Shown piece after piece: positions 15,515 to 24,014 of a stretch of 64,000 nucleotides of DNA (the first letter of the stretch is position 1; each line of letters begins with the position of its first letter). The DNA lies in assembly GCA_964410105.1 (NCBI GenBank), contig CAYPFY010000001.1, forward strand, positions 186,001-250,000. The letters run 5' to 3'. The notes below the pieces were generated by a model. It saw only the letters and a list, made by a program, of their open reading frames with translations. It did not search any database and had not been told where the DNA came from. The stretch comes from CAYPFY01 sp964410105. GTDB taxonomy: Bacteria; Bacteroidota; Ignavibacteria; UBA10030; SZUA-254. Both the position numbers and the translations under genes were made by a program.

Positions 15515-18500
15515 CTACCGGAGAAGGAGCATCTTATTGACGATGCTCCCCCTTTCCGTTTCCATGCGGCAGAAATAGACTCCGCTTGCGACCCCATTTG
15601 CGGGCGTCCAGCGCGCGACGTAGGTCCCCGGCTGATGGACGCCGCCAGCCAGCGTCGCGACTTCCCGCCCCAGAGCGTCAAAAACTCTCAGGCGAACCGC
15701 CGACCGGATCGGGACCGAATAGGATACCGATGTCGAAGGATTGAACGGGTTAGGAAAATTCTGCGCAAGCACAAATTTCTCCGGACGGTGACGCCCCTCC
15801 TGTACGGCAGAGACAGGGTTGGAGATGATCACCGAGTCGAGAGTCGCCGAAACAGTAAAGACTGCGGCTCCGTAAGGAGGAAGCGAGACGCCCACCGAAT
15901 CGAGGGTGGATCCGAGCAGGGAGACGCTCGTATTCGACGAGAGATCGTTCAGGTAATAGGATGAGCCCGGCTGCACCCCCCCGGAAAATGTCAGCGCGCC
16001 GGTCGCCAGAAGGTTCAGCACGCAGGGCTGCGTGGCGCCGCTGAAATTCACGACGCTTAGTCCGTTCTGGTCCCGCCACGGACGGAGAAAGGAATAAACG
16101 CTGGCATTGGAGGAGGCGACGCGAACGAAATCCGGTGCGTCCTGGCTGTCGACGTGCCCGTCATGATTGGTATCCGGTTTGTGTTGCCTGAAAGCCGGGA
16201 ATTGTCCCCGGATATTTGCGAGCCGCTGATAGGCCGGCGCGAGAATTGCCTTTCCCTGATAATTCCAGTCGATCACGCTCCGGCTTCGTGCCTCCCTGGA
16301 TCCCGGGATCCCATAACCCCATCCGACTTCCTGGCCGTTCCAGACCATCGGGATTCCGGGTGACGTGAAAATCACGCTCGCCATGGGGAGGGTCTTCTGA
16401 AATGCCACCGACGGAGTAGGATCGTAGTAAGTCGATGGAGAGTTGTTGTAGTAATAAATCCGGTCCTCATCCTGAGATTCAAGGAATCTCATGAAAAGGG
16501 AATTGGCGCCCGGATAGAAGCCGCCGTTATCGAGATCGGTATGCAGATTGTTCATGGCGGAGGGGGAGAATCCAAAGTTTCTCACGTCGCTGAAGTAGAG
16601 CTTGAAATCATACGCCGCATCCACCCCGCCGTGTACGCCCGATGAGACATTGTCGGCATAAATGACTTCACTTCCTCCCCCTGTCCCATCGTCTTCGGCG
16701 AGTAGTAGAATATCCGGCTTGATATGCTTGAGGGCGTTGCGGACCGGGGATCCCATGAATGCCTCCCCGTAGCGCCGGTGGGGTCCCCAGTACACGTCGA
16801 ACCGATAACCGTCAACTCCGGATGTGGCGATCCAGTAGGTGAGAATCTTTATCATCTCGGCCTGCAGGTCGGCGTCCTTCCAGTTGAGATTCAGCAGTTG
16901 ATCGCTGAAACCGCAGTAATAGTTGAAGCCGTCGGCATCGAGGCAGTCTCCCAGCCCGTTCGTGTTTGCGGTGATCTCAGCATGCTCGTACCAGTTCCAG
17001 TAAACCGAATTCATCTTGTAGGTATGCGCATCGGAGGACCAGGGGTGGAATCGGCTCGAGTGATTGGGGGTGATGTCGAGGATGATCTTCAACCCGAGGG
17101 AGTGGGCCTGATCGACGAAATTCTTCAGATCCTGGTTCGTGCCATACTCCGGGGCGACCGTATAGAAATCCACGATGTTGTAACCGGTTCCGAAATTATT
17201 GTCGATCGGGAAGGCGTTTTTCATGACGGGCATAAGCCAGATGACGCTGAATCCCATGTCCCGGATGACCGGGAGGCGGAGCGCGGCCGCGCTGAGAGTT
17301 CCCGACTGAGAGACGGCCTTGGGGAACAGAAAGTATATTCTGGCGGAGCGGGCCCATGACGGATTGGTCTCACCCGACGGGCCGTCGACGGAATTGTCCG
17401 GATTCACCCTAAAAAACGCTCGTGCCGTGTCCCGGTGGCCGTCCGGGTCGGACGCGATCAGTGTGAAAAAGTACTCCCCCTCGGCGGCAGGCCGCACAAA
17501 ACTCACGTCGCGCGTCACCGCTCCCTGCACTCCGGGCGTCGCCGAGGGATTCCCCGGATCGGCCGACCATTGATACCCAAGATTTGCAGTCTGGCCCGAG
17601 TCGGGATCTGCGCTCGAAATGCCGCTCAGCGTGATGACGCCCCCCGAGGTGTCGCCGAGCGTAATCGCGGCGAGCGGATTGTGATTGACTTTTCGGATGA
17701 ACGACACAGGTGATGAGATTTTGGTAGACCCAGACGAATCGGCCAGGGCAATGAATGAATTGGCCCCCTCGGCGAGCGCGACGGATGCCGAGAACGCCGT
17801 GTTCGTGACGCTCGTCGTGAAGGTGTCGACGCCGTTTCTGACGATGCGAACTGATGTGGCGATGCTATCATCGACGATCCCGTTGAGGGTCCATTGGGAC
17901 TTCACTGTCGTAAACGGAGACTGATTCTGCAACTGGACAAAACCTCCGCGGGATGTGAATGTCGTCGTATCGGAGTTCGTCCCAGCGTAGAGGATCAAGG
18001 TATGGTTGCCGTTCGGGAGGGTAACGGCGTAGGTGAACTGCTGAGTGATAAAGTTATAATGCTGGCCGAGACCGGGGTAGAGCGTCCCGTCGATCTGGAT
18101 GGCCACTGACGACGTATCGACGCTCGAACCCTGCTTGGGGAATATGTATGCTGAGACAGTGGGGGTAGAGCTGTTGACGATCGGGTCCCGCTGGTTCGGG
18201 AGGAGCTGATAAATGGTTGGGTCTTTGACGATTATGTACGAATTGTCATTATCCCTGTTATTGACATGGTGGTCGAGCGGGTCGTTCGGCCAGGGGCTGG
18301 CGCCGGAGTAGTAGAACTTGAACTGCCACGCGCCCGGTATCCCGCTGGGAGGGGGCGATGGGTTACCGCCCACCCGGAGCCGCGCGGTTCGAATGTACAG
18401 GTTACCCCCGGCATTCGTCATTGGCCAGGCCGTGTTATTCCAACCGTTGAATTCTCCGGGGAGAGAGATGCCCGTTTTCCCGGCGATCGTGTAACGAAAT

Positions 18501-18568
18501 GTTACATCGACGCTGTCCTGGGCCAGAACGGGGATTGCCGAAACGAGAAGGAGGGCGAGGTATCGCAT
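15515..18568 (-). CDS. Secreted GH13 alpha-amylase-family enzyme with T9SS sorting signal
   Basis: 1017 residues. Signal peptide MRYLALLLVSAIPVLAQ, then a CBM48/E-set-like domain (FNGWNNTAWPM), a starch-binding or Ig-like stretch, and the GH13 barrel from about residue 400. Region I is DITPNHSS. The nucleophile is Asp591 (GYRFDVYW), the acid/base Glu625 (LLAEDDG) and the third acid Asp700 (ESQDED). After the amylase C-domain comes a T9SS tail beginning LAQNFPNPFNPSTS and ending KMLLLR. It should be exported across the outer membrane and act on extracellular alpha-glucan. It starts immediately after the stop of the upstream amylase gene, with zero gap, as one transcript. Confidence 0.9.
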   Translation of the reverse strand: MRYLALLLVSAIPVLAQDSVDVTFRYTIAGKTGISLPGEFNGWNNTAWPMTNAGGNLYIRTARLRVGGNPSPPPSGIPGAWQFKFYYSGASPWPNDPLDHHVNNRDNDNSYIIVKDPTIYQLLPNQRDPIVNSSTPTVSAYIFPKQGSSVDTSSVAIQIDGTLYPGLGQHYNFITQQFTYAVTLPNGNHTLILYAGTNSDTTTFTSRGGFVQLQNQSPFTTVKSQWTLNGIVDDSIATSVRIVRNGVDTFTTSVTNTAFSASVALAEGANSFIALADSSGSTKISSPVSFIRKVNHNPLAAITLGDTSGGVITLSGISSADPDSGQTANLGYQWSADPGNPSATPGVQGAVTRDVSFVRPAAEGEYFFTLIASDPDGHRDTARAFFRVNPDNSVDGPSGETNPSWARSARIYFLFPKAVSQSGTLSAAALRLPVIRDMGFSVIWLMPVMKNAFPIDNNFGTGYNIVDFYTVAPEYGTNQDLKNFVDQAHSLGLKIILDITPNHSSRFHPWSSDAHTYKMNSVYWNWYEHAEITANTNGLGDCLDADGFNYYCGFSDQLLNLNWKDADLQAEMIKILTYWIATSGVDGYRFDVYWGPHRRYGEAFMGSPVRNALKHIKPDILLLAEDDGTGGGSEVIYADNVSSGVHGGVDAAYDFKLYFSDVRNFGFSPSAMNNLHTDLDNGGFYPGANSLFMRFLESQDEDRIYYYNNSPSTYYDPTPSVAFQKTLPMASVIFTSPGIPMVWNGQEVGWGYGIPGSREARSRSVIDWNYQGKAILAPAYQRLANIRGQFPAFRQHKPDTNHDGHVDSQDAPDFVRVASSNASVYSFLRPWRDQNGLSVVNFSGATQPCVLNLLATGALTFSGGVQPGSSYYLNDLSSNTSVSLLGSTLDSVGVSLPPYGAAVFTVSATLDSVIISNPVSAVQEGRHRPEKFVLAQNFPNPFNPSTSVSYSVPIRSAVRLRVFDALGREVATLAGGVHQPGTYVARWTPANGVASGVYFCRMETERGSIVNKMLLLR

Positions 18569-20014
18569 TCACATGCCTTTCGTCGAAATAAGGACTAGCC
18601 CGGAACGGGATGGTAACGTAATATCCCCCGCTCCGATCGGTTTCCGGGCCAGAATGTCGAACCAGCGATTCCCCGCCTGCGCAAGGAGCGTGCCCGGGAT
18701 CCTCCGGTCACTATCAGATGGGTTTACCAAGACCGCCGCCCGAAGAGAGTCGTCTTCACGCATGAACCCGAACACATTGGTGGATGACTCAGCCAGAAGT
18801 CGGGAGATCGCCCCCCTCCGGAAGACGGGATAGCTGTTCCGAACCGAGATCATCTTCTGATACCAGCGCCAGAGGTCGTTGTTCCATCGGGTCGAATCCC
18901 AGTTCATCGTCTTGCGGCAATCGGGGTCCTTCCCCCCTTCCATTCCTATCTCATCTCCGTAATAAACCATCGGAGCCCCCACGTAGGTCATCTGGATGAG
19001 CGCCGCGAGCTTCAGGCGGGAAACGTCGCCGCCGCACAGGGTCAGGAACCGCTCCGTGTCATGACTTCCGATGAGGTTTTGCATTACATAGGGCGTGCGC
19101 CCCGGCGAGCTCTTCCTGGTCGCGGAGAGTATCGAATCGAATTGTGCGGCATTCGTATTTCCGAGCGCAAAGTATCCAACACATGCTCCCCGGAATCTGT
19201 AATTCATGACGGCATCGAACTGGTCCCCCTTGAGCCAGGGAGACGCGTCGTCCCAAATCTCTCCAACAATGTAAGCGTCGGGTCTTATCCCCTTGACCAG
19301 CTTGCGCCACTCGATCCAGAAGTCATGCGAAATCTCGTTGGGCACGTCAAGCCGCCATCCGTCGAGTCCCTTTGAGGTCCAGAAGCGAGTGGCGTCGAAG
19401 AGGTACTTGCGCACCTCCGGATTGTTCGTCATCAGTTTGGGCAAATCCCCCAAACCCCACCACGCCTCATAGTTTGGCTTGCTGGCCGGTCCCACCGGGA
19501 AGCCGTGGACGTCATACCAGCGCAGGTAGCGTGAATTTTTCTCGTTCTTAATGATGTCGTCGAACGCAAAAAAGCCCCTTCCCGTGTGGTTGAACACCCC
19601 GTCGATCACGACATGCATGTGCCGGTTGTGGCACTCGGTGAGCAACCGGGTGAAAGTTGCCTCATCCCCGAAATGCGGGTCAATCTTTAAGTAATCGACC
19701 GTATGGTACTTATGATTTGTCGGGGAGACGAAGATCGGGTTAAGGTAGAGCGCATTGATCCCGAGTTTCTGGAGATAATCGAGATGATCGATTATTCCCT
19801 TGAGATCGCCGCCAAAATAGTTATTATAAGCCGGCTTTCCTCCCCACTGCTCCACCCCCGGCGGATCATTGGTTGAGTCTCCGTTAGCGAATCGTTCAGG
19901 AAATATCTGGTAAAAAACCGCGTCTTCGACCCAGTGGGGAAAGGAGTCTTGGGCAATCGCCCTGGGAAAAGTAAGGCAACTGACAGTAAGGAGGGTAACA
20001 AATCTCGTCTTCAC
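18569..20014 (-). CDS. Secreted GH13 alpha-amylase/neopullulanase-like enzyme
   Basis: 481 residues from GTG 20014. The frame is open to 20140, but that extension has no signal peptide at its end and would overlap the divergent gene. The GTG start gives KTRFVTLLTVSCLTFPRAIAQ, a proper signal peptide. The GH13 barrel follows directly: region I DGVFNHTG, nucleophile Asp223 (GWRLDVPNE), Glu252 (VGEIWDD), Asp319 (GSHDTERF). The substrate-binding pattern (YFGGDLKGI, NHKYHTVDY) is like cyclomaltodextrinase/neopullulanase. There is no T9SS tail, so it probably stays in the periplasm, where it would trim oligosaccharides. First gene of a two-amylase operon. Confidence 0.88.
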   Translation of the reverse strand: MKTRFVTLLTVSCLTFPRAIAQDSFPHWVEDAVFYQIFPERFANGDSTNDPPGVEQWGGKPAYNNYFGGDLKGIIDHLDYLQKLGINALYLNPIFVSPTNHKYHTVDYLKIDPHFGDEATFTRLLTECHNRHMHVVIDGVFNHTGRGFFAFDDIIKNEKNSRYLRWYDVHGFPVGPASKPNYEAWWGLGDLPKLMTNNPEVRKYLFDATRFWTSKGLDGWRLDVPNEISHDFWIEWRKLVKGIRPDAYIVGEIWDDASPWLKGDQFDAVMNYRFRGACVGYFALGNTNAAQFDSILSATRKSSPGRTPYVMQNLIGSHDTERFLTLCGGDVSRLKLAALIQMTYVGAPMVYYGDEIGMEGGKDPDCRKTMNWDSTRWNNDLWRWYQKMISVRNSYPVFRRGAISRLLAESSTNVFGFMREDDSLRAAVLVNPSDSDRRIPGTLLAQAGNRWFDILARKPIGAGDITLPSRSGLVLISTKGM

Positions 20015-20026
20015 GGCCGATGAGTC

Positions 20027-20055
20027 ATGGTAACGAAAAGGAGGTAGAAATGCAA
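20027..20055 (-). promoter_or_regulatory. Weak candidate promoter for the two-amylase operon
   Basis: On the minus strand, TTGCAT (20050-20055), 17 bp, TACCAT (20027-20032). The start would lie only a few nt before GTG 20014, so the mRNA would be almost leaderless. Low confidence because both hexamers are poor matches. Confidence 0.25.
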
Positions 20056-20094
20056 TTTCCCGCAATTTTTGGTGAATTTTTCTATATTCGGTGA
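20050..20094 (+). CDS. Possible 14-codon upstream ORF coupled to the SGNH gene
   Basis: ATG 20050 is preceded by AAAGGAGG at ideal distance, the best ribosome-binding sequence in this area. It encodes MQFPAIFGEFFYIR and stops at TGA 20092-20094, which overlaps the GTG start (20091) of the next gene by three bases. This geometry suits translational coupling or a leader peptide. It may be coincidental, because the same bases can be read as a promoter spacer on the other strand. Confidence 0.35.
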   Translation: MQFPAIFGEFFYIR

Positions 20095-22097
20095 AACCCC
20101 TGCACTTCCATACAGTGAATAGCTCTGCATCGCTTCGCAAAAAAGGGGGACGTAAGCCTCTTTTTTATGTCATCACGCTATTCTTCCCGATCATCGTCCT
20201 GGTTGGCCTGGAAGGTTCGCTCCGACTTTTCAGCTACGGCCCGGATCTTTCCCTGTTCACGACCGAGGTCATTAACGGGCGCTCTGTCAGGGTGATGAAT
20301 TCCGATGTTAAATACCGGTATTTTACTCATTATCAATTCTCTGCAAGTCTTTCTCCCACATACTTTTCCATGCCGAAGCCTCAAGGGGTATACCGCATCT
20401 TCTGCCTCGGAGGCTCCACGACCGTTGGCTACCCCTACTGGTACAACGGCTCTTTCTCAACTTTTCTGAGAAACAGGATCCGCCGGATTTTCCCCGAAAA
20501 ACAGATTGAGGTCATCAATGTGGGTATGACGGCAACGAACAGCTTCACAGTCCTGGACATGGCGAAATCGCTCATGGAATTTGAGCCCGACTTGTTCATC
20601 GTTTACGACGGGCACAATGAGTTCTACGGCGCCCTGGGGTATTCTTCGCACGAGAATTTGGGGAGCCCTCGCTGGCTCACCCTGACCTATTTGAAACTCA
20701 TTCATCTGAAAACATTTCTCCTGCTCCGGGAAGTTTACGCAAAAATCGCCGGGTCCGGGGGGTCATCGGAAACTGGCGGCACACTCATGGAAACTCTCGC
20801 CCGCGGAAAGTATGTTCCGCTCGGAGGTGATGACTATCGAAACTGCCTCGCCAACTTCAGGGCAAATCTCGCCGATCTTAAGGAAGTCGCCTCGTCAAAG
20901 GATGTGCCGGTCATTCTGGGGACGCAGGCATCGAATCTTCGGGATCAGACGCCTTTTATCTCTGTTGACGGCGACGCTACGGTCCCTGAGTCGCGGGCGG
21001 AATTCCGCCGGCATTACGAAGCCTGCACTCACCTCGATCGGCAGAATCAGCCTGCCCTTGCGCTCGCCGAGGCGCAAAAGGCCGTGGCACTCGATCCAGG
21101 GAGGGCAGACGGCCATTATCTGCTTGCCACCTGTCTCGATTCCGCCGGCCGAAAACGGGCCGCCCTCGAAGAGTATCGATCCGCTCGTGACAACGACCAG
21201 CTCCGGTTCAGGTGCAGCACCGATTTCAATGAGGCGATCAGGTCCGCATCAGACGGCCGGGCGTTTGATGTGGCGGACATCGAAGCGGCGCTGGCGTCCT
21301 CCTCGCCCGACTCCATCATCGGGAAGGAGCTCATCCTCGAGCATTTGCACCCTAATTCCCGGGGCTACTTCCTGATGGCCAGGGAGTTTGCCCGGGTCAT
21401 GCGGAGCCGCGGATATCTTGCCCCGCGTGATGAATGGGCCCGGCGCGATACGATTCCCGATGAGCGATTATGGCAGGAACGGAGTCTCACCGAGCTCGAT
21501 GAGCGCATAGCCCGGCGGCGGACCGAAATTCTCACTGCGGGCTGGCCGTTTAAGTCGCAGATTCCGACTGTGGATGCGGTCAAATCGGGCGACACTCTCG
21601 GCCAGATCGTCGAACAGGTGACCAGGGGAAAGTGGCCGTGGATCCGTGCGCATGAGGCTGCCGCAGATTATTACCTCGGTCGGAAGGAGGAAGGAATGGC
21701 CGAGGGCGAATACCGGGTCATCATCGACCAGTTTCCCACGATGGATGTCCGGTATTATCAGAAACTGGCGGAGATTCTTCTCAACGAGAAAAGGTTTGAT
21801 GATCTCCGAACCGTGCTGCTTGGTTCGCTGAAGGTATCGCCCACCATTCTCGCTTACCGCGCCCTCGGTGATATCTCCCTGAATGGCGGCGATCCGAAAG
21901 CGGCTGCCGGCTATTATGAGCAGATGTCGGGTTTTCCACAGGAACCTGCCGAGCGGGTCGAGAATGGGTACCTCCTTGCACTGGCCTATTCCCGGGCTGA
22001 CATGAAAAAGGAAGCGATTTCCGAGCTCTTGCGTGTACTCAGAATCAAACCGGACTACCGTCCCGCCGTCATCCTTCTCCAGAAACTGAATGGTTAG
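20091..22097 (+). CDS. Membrane-anchored SGNH hydrolase-like protein with TPR repeats (paralogue 1)
   Basis: 668 residues from GTG 20091; GTG 20115 is an alternative. One N-terminal membrane segment (FYVITLFFPIIVLVGLEGS) anchors it, with the rest periplasmic. The SGNH/GDSL signatures are CLGGSTTVG (nucleophile Ser), VYDGHNEFYG (the conserved Asn) and EHLHPNSRGY (catalytic His). A TPR pair interrupts the hydrolase region (about residues 310-365), and a TPR array fills the C-terminus (about residues 530-668). Such proteins may remove acyl groups from surface glycans, but no substrate is evident. Its paralogue lies tail-to-tail 6 nt away at 22104-24005. Confidence 0.82.
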   Translation: MKPLHFHTVNSSASLRKKGGRKPLFYVITLFFPIIVLVGLEGSLRLFSYGPDLSLFTTEVINGRSVRVMNSDVKYRYFTHYQFSASLSPTYFSMPKPQGVYRIFCLGGSTTVGYPYWYNGSFSTFLRNRIRRIFPEKQIEVINVGMTATNSFTVLDMAKSLMEFEPDLFIVYDGHNEFYGALGYSSHENLGSPRWLTLTYLKLIHLKTFLLLREVYAKIAGSGGSSETGGTLMETLARGKYVPLGGDDYRNCLANFRANLADLKEVASSKDVPVILGTQASNLRDQTPFISVDGDATVPESRAEFRRHYEACTHLDRQNQPALALAEAQKAVALDPGRADGHYLLATCLDSAGRKRAALEEYRSARDNDQLRFRCSTDFNEAIRSASDGRAFDVADIEAALASSSPDSIIGKELILEHLHPNSRGYFLMAREFARVMRSRGYLAPRDEWARRDTIPDERLWQERSLTELDERIARRRTEILTAGWPFKSQIPTVDAVKSGDTLGQIVEQVTRGKWPWIRAHEAAADYYLGRKEEGMAEGEYRVIIDQFPTMDVRYYQKLAEILLNEKRFDDLRTVLLGSLKVSPTILAYRALGDISLNGGDPKAAAGYYEQMSGFPQEPAERVENGYLLALAYSRADMKKEAISELLRVLRIKPDYRPAVILLQKLNG

Positions 22098-22103
22098 CGC
22101 CGG

Positions 22104-24005
22104 TCAGCGGTGCGGTTCACTTTCCCGGATCTGCGACCGGAGCTTTAGGGCGTCTTCATAGTGAGGCGCGATCTGAATCGCCCTTTCGATCTCCCTGAGA
22201 GCCTCCCTGGTGTCGTTCTTATTTGCATAGGCCGCGGCCAGCCCATAATATGCATTCGCCTTCATTTCCGGGGAAACCGCGAGCATAAGCAGGGTGTCGA
22301 GCTGAAGAATCCCTTTGTCGAACAACCCCTCGTTGACGAGAATGAGGCCGAGATCGAGGCGTGAATTCGGGTAATCAGGGTTTGACAGAACGGAGATTTC
22401 ATAGTGTGCCCGGGCCTTCTGCTGGTCCCCGGTCGTGTTGAGCAGATTCCCCGCGAGGTAGTGCGCATAGAAATTATAGGGATTTTCCTCGAGAAGGGCT
22501 TCATAGGTTGTCAGCGCGTCCCGGACTTTTCCTTCCTTCCAGAACGCGGCAGCGCTTCTGTAACATCCTTCGTCCCACGCTATCACCCGCCGATACACGT
22601 CAGAGACGACGGCCCGCTCGGTCTCGTCAGCCATTTGTCCCAGAACGAGGGGATCCCGGTGATAACCGGAGAATGGCCACCGGCTGGTGAGGTGCTGGAT
22701 GGAGAAGTCGGCATAGGCGAGGTCGAGCCAGCAAAGGCTCAGGCTGTCCCGATCGAAGGGTAGGGGTCGTGAGGGCATCCGCTCGGTGGGTACCAGGTTG
22801 CGGCGGGTGATTTCCGAGAAAAAGGCGTTAGCGATGAGCCAGTATCCATAGGCCGTTGGGTGAAGGTGTTCCCAGAAAACGGAATCCCCGGCAACGCCTC
22901 CCGGGCTCGCGGCCGCGAGTGCGGATTCAGCCGAAACGACAGGCACGCGGAAGGCGCGGCAGACGCTTCGGATGATCATGTTGATCTCCTCCGGTGCCCG
23001 GAATTTCAGGAGATCGTAATCCCTCGCCCGGGTCAGCCGCTGGCGGGCCTCCTCATATCTCCCCGACTCAAGGTCGCTCCTTCCCTCCCGGTAGAGCACC
23101 GCTGCATTCGTCGATTGTGCCAGCCGATCCCGCCCGTCGGGCGCGGCGCGAGGAGGGGGAAGAGTCTCCTTATCCGGCCGGCTCGTAGTATCGGAGGCGA
23201 AGGGGGGAAAAAGGAGGTTGGAGGCGATATCGCTCACGATAACGGGAATATTCCGGCTCCTAAAAACCTCCAGTATGCCCGAAAAGTTCCGTTCGAAATT
23301 TCGATAAATCCTTCCTTCCTCCTCCGACCCCGAACGAACCTGGGCACCCTCCGAGACCTGTTTCATCAGGTTGACCTCTGTTGCCATCCCAAACGAACGA
23401 GCTCGAAGCCACGACTGGACGATTTCCATCATTCTCAGCTCTCTCAGCCGGTATTTCCATGACGTCAGAAAGGGGAATTTCCTTTCCAAGGGCGATGCGC
23501 CGACACCGTCCGGGCCATAGAACTCATTATGCCCCATGTACACGAGGATGAGATCGGGCGACAAATCGGGCAGGGCTCGGGCGAAGTCAAGGATGACGTT
23601 GCTATTAATGGCGGAAGCGCCGAGGTTGATAACTTCAAACTCAACGCCGGGGAAACGGTGGCGGAGCTGTTTTCGGAGGATTCCGGGAATCGTCGCCGTC
23701 ATTTCGTAGGGGGTCCCGAACATCGACGACTCCCCCAGACAGAATATGCGGAAAATCTTCCCCTTCCGTTGCTGAAACGAAACTGTTTTAAATTCGGGAA
23801 TGGATGGAGAATTGGCGGAAAAGTATTTGCTCAGAAAAGACCTGTTGGTCTCATACCACTGGATGCCGTCGTGCGTCACGTCGATCACGAGTTTGTTGGC
23901 TGTTGACGGCGAAAATGTGCGGAGAAGGAATTCCGTCACCGCGAGGAGCACGAGCAGCATCGAAGCAGGAATCAGACTAAAGATGAGGCGTTTCCCTGGC
24001 GACAT
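22104..24005 (-). CDS. Membrane-anchored SGNH hydrolase-like protein with TPR repeats (paralogue 2)
   Basis: 633 residues. An N-terminal membrane segment (LIFSLIPASMLLVLLAVTEF) is followed by SGNH motifs CLGESSMFG (Ser), VYMGHNEFYGPDG and EHLHPTAYGYWLIA (His). The C-terminal third is TPR (ALTTYEALLEENPYNFYAHY, AHYEISVLSNPDYPNSRL, ALREIERAIQIAPHYEDALK). Order and spacing follow paralogue 1 closely, including the TPR-like insert before the His block. It starts 9 nt after the SurA-like gene and should be in the same transcript. Substrate unknown. Confidence 0.82.
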   Translation of the reverse strand: MSPGKRLIFSLIPASMLLVLLAVTEFLLRTFSPSTANKLVIDVTHDGIQWYETNRSFLSKYFSANSPSIPEFKTVSFQQRKGKIFRIFCLGESSMFGTPYEMTATIPGILRKQLRHRFPGVEFEVINLGASAINSNVILDFARALPDLSPDLILVYMGHNEFYGPDGVGASPLERKFPFLTSWKYRLRELRMMEIVQSWLRARSFGMATEVNLMKQVSEGAQVRSGSEEEGRIYRNFERNFSGILEVFRSRNIPVIVSDIASNLLFPPFASDTTSRPDKETLPPPRAAPDGRDRLAQSTNAAVLYREGRSDLESGRYEEARQRLTRARDYDLLKFRAPEEINMIIRSVCRAFRVPVVSAESALAAASPGGVAGDSVFWEHLHPTAYGYWLIANAFFSEITRRNLVPTERMPSRPLPFDRDSLSLCWLDLAYADFSIQHLTSRWPFSGYHRDPLVLGQMADETERAVVSDVYRRVIAWDEGCYRSAAAFWKEGKVRDALTTYEALLEENPYNFYAHYLAGNLLNTTGDQQKARAHYEISVLSNPDYPNSRLDLGLILVNEGLFDKGILQLDTLLMLAVSPEMKANAYYGLAAAYANKNDTREALREIERAIQIAPHYEDALKLRSQIRESEPHR

Positions 24006-24014
24006 CGGAGCGGC

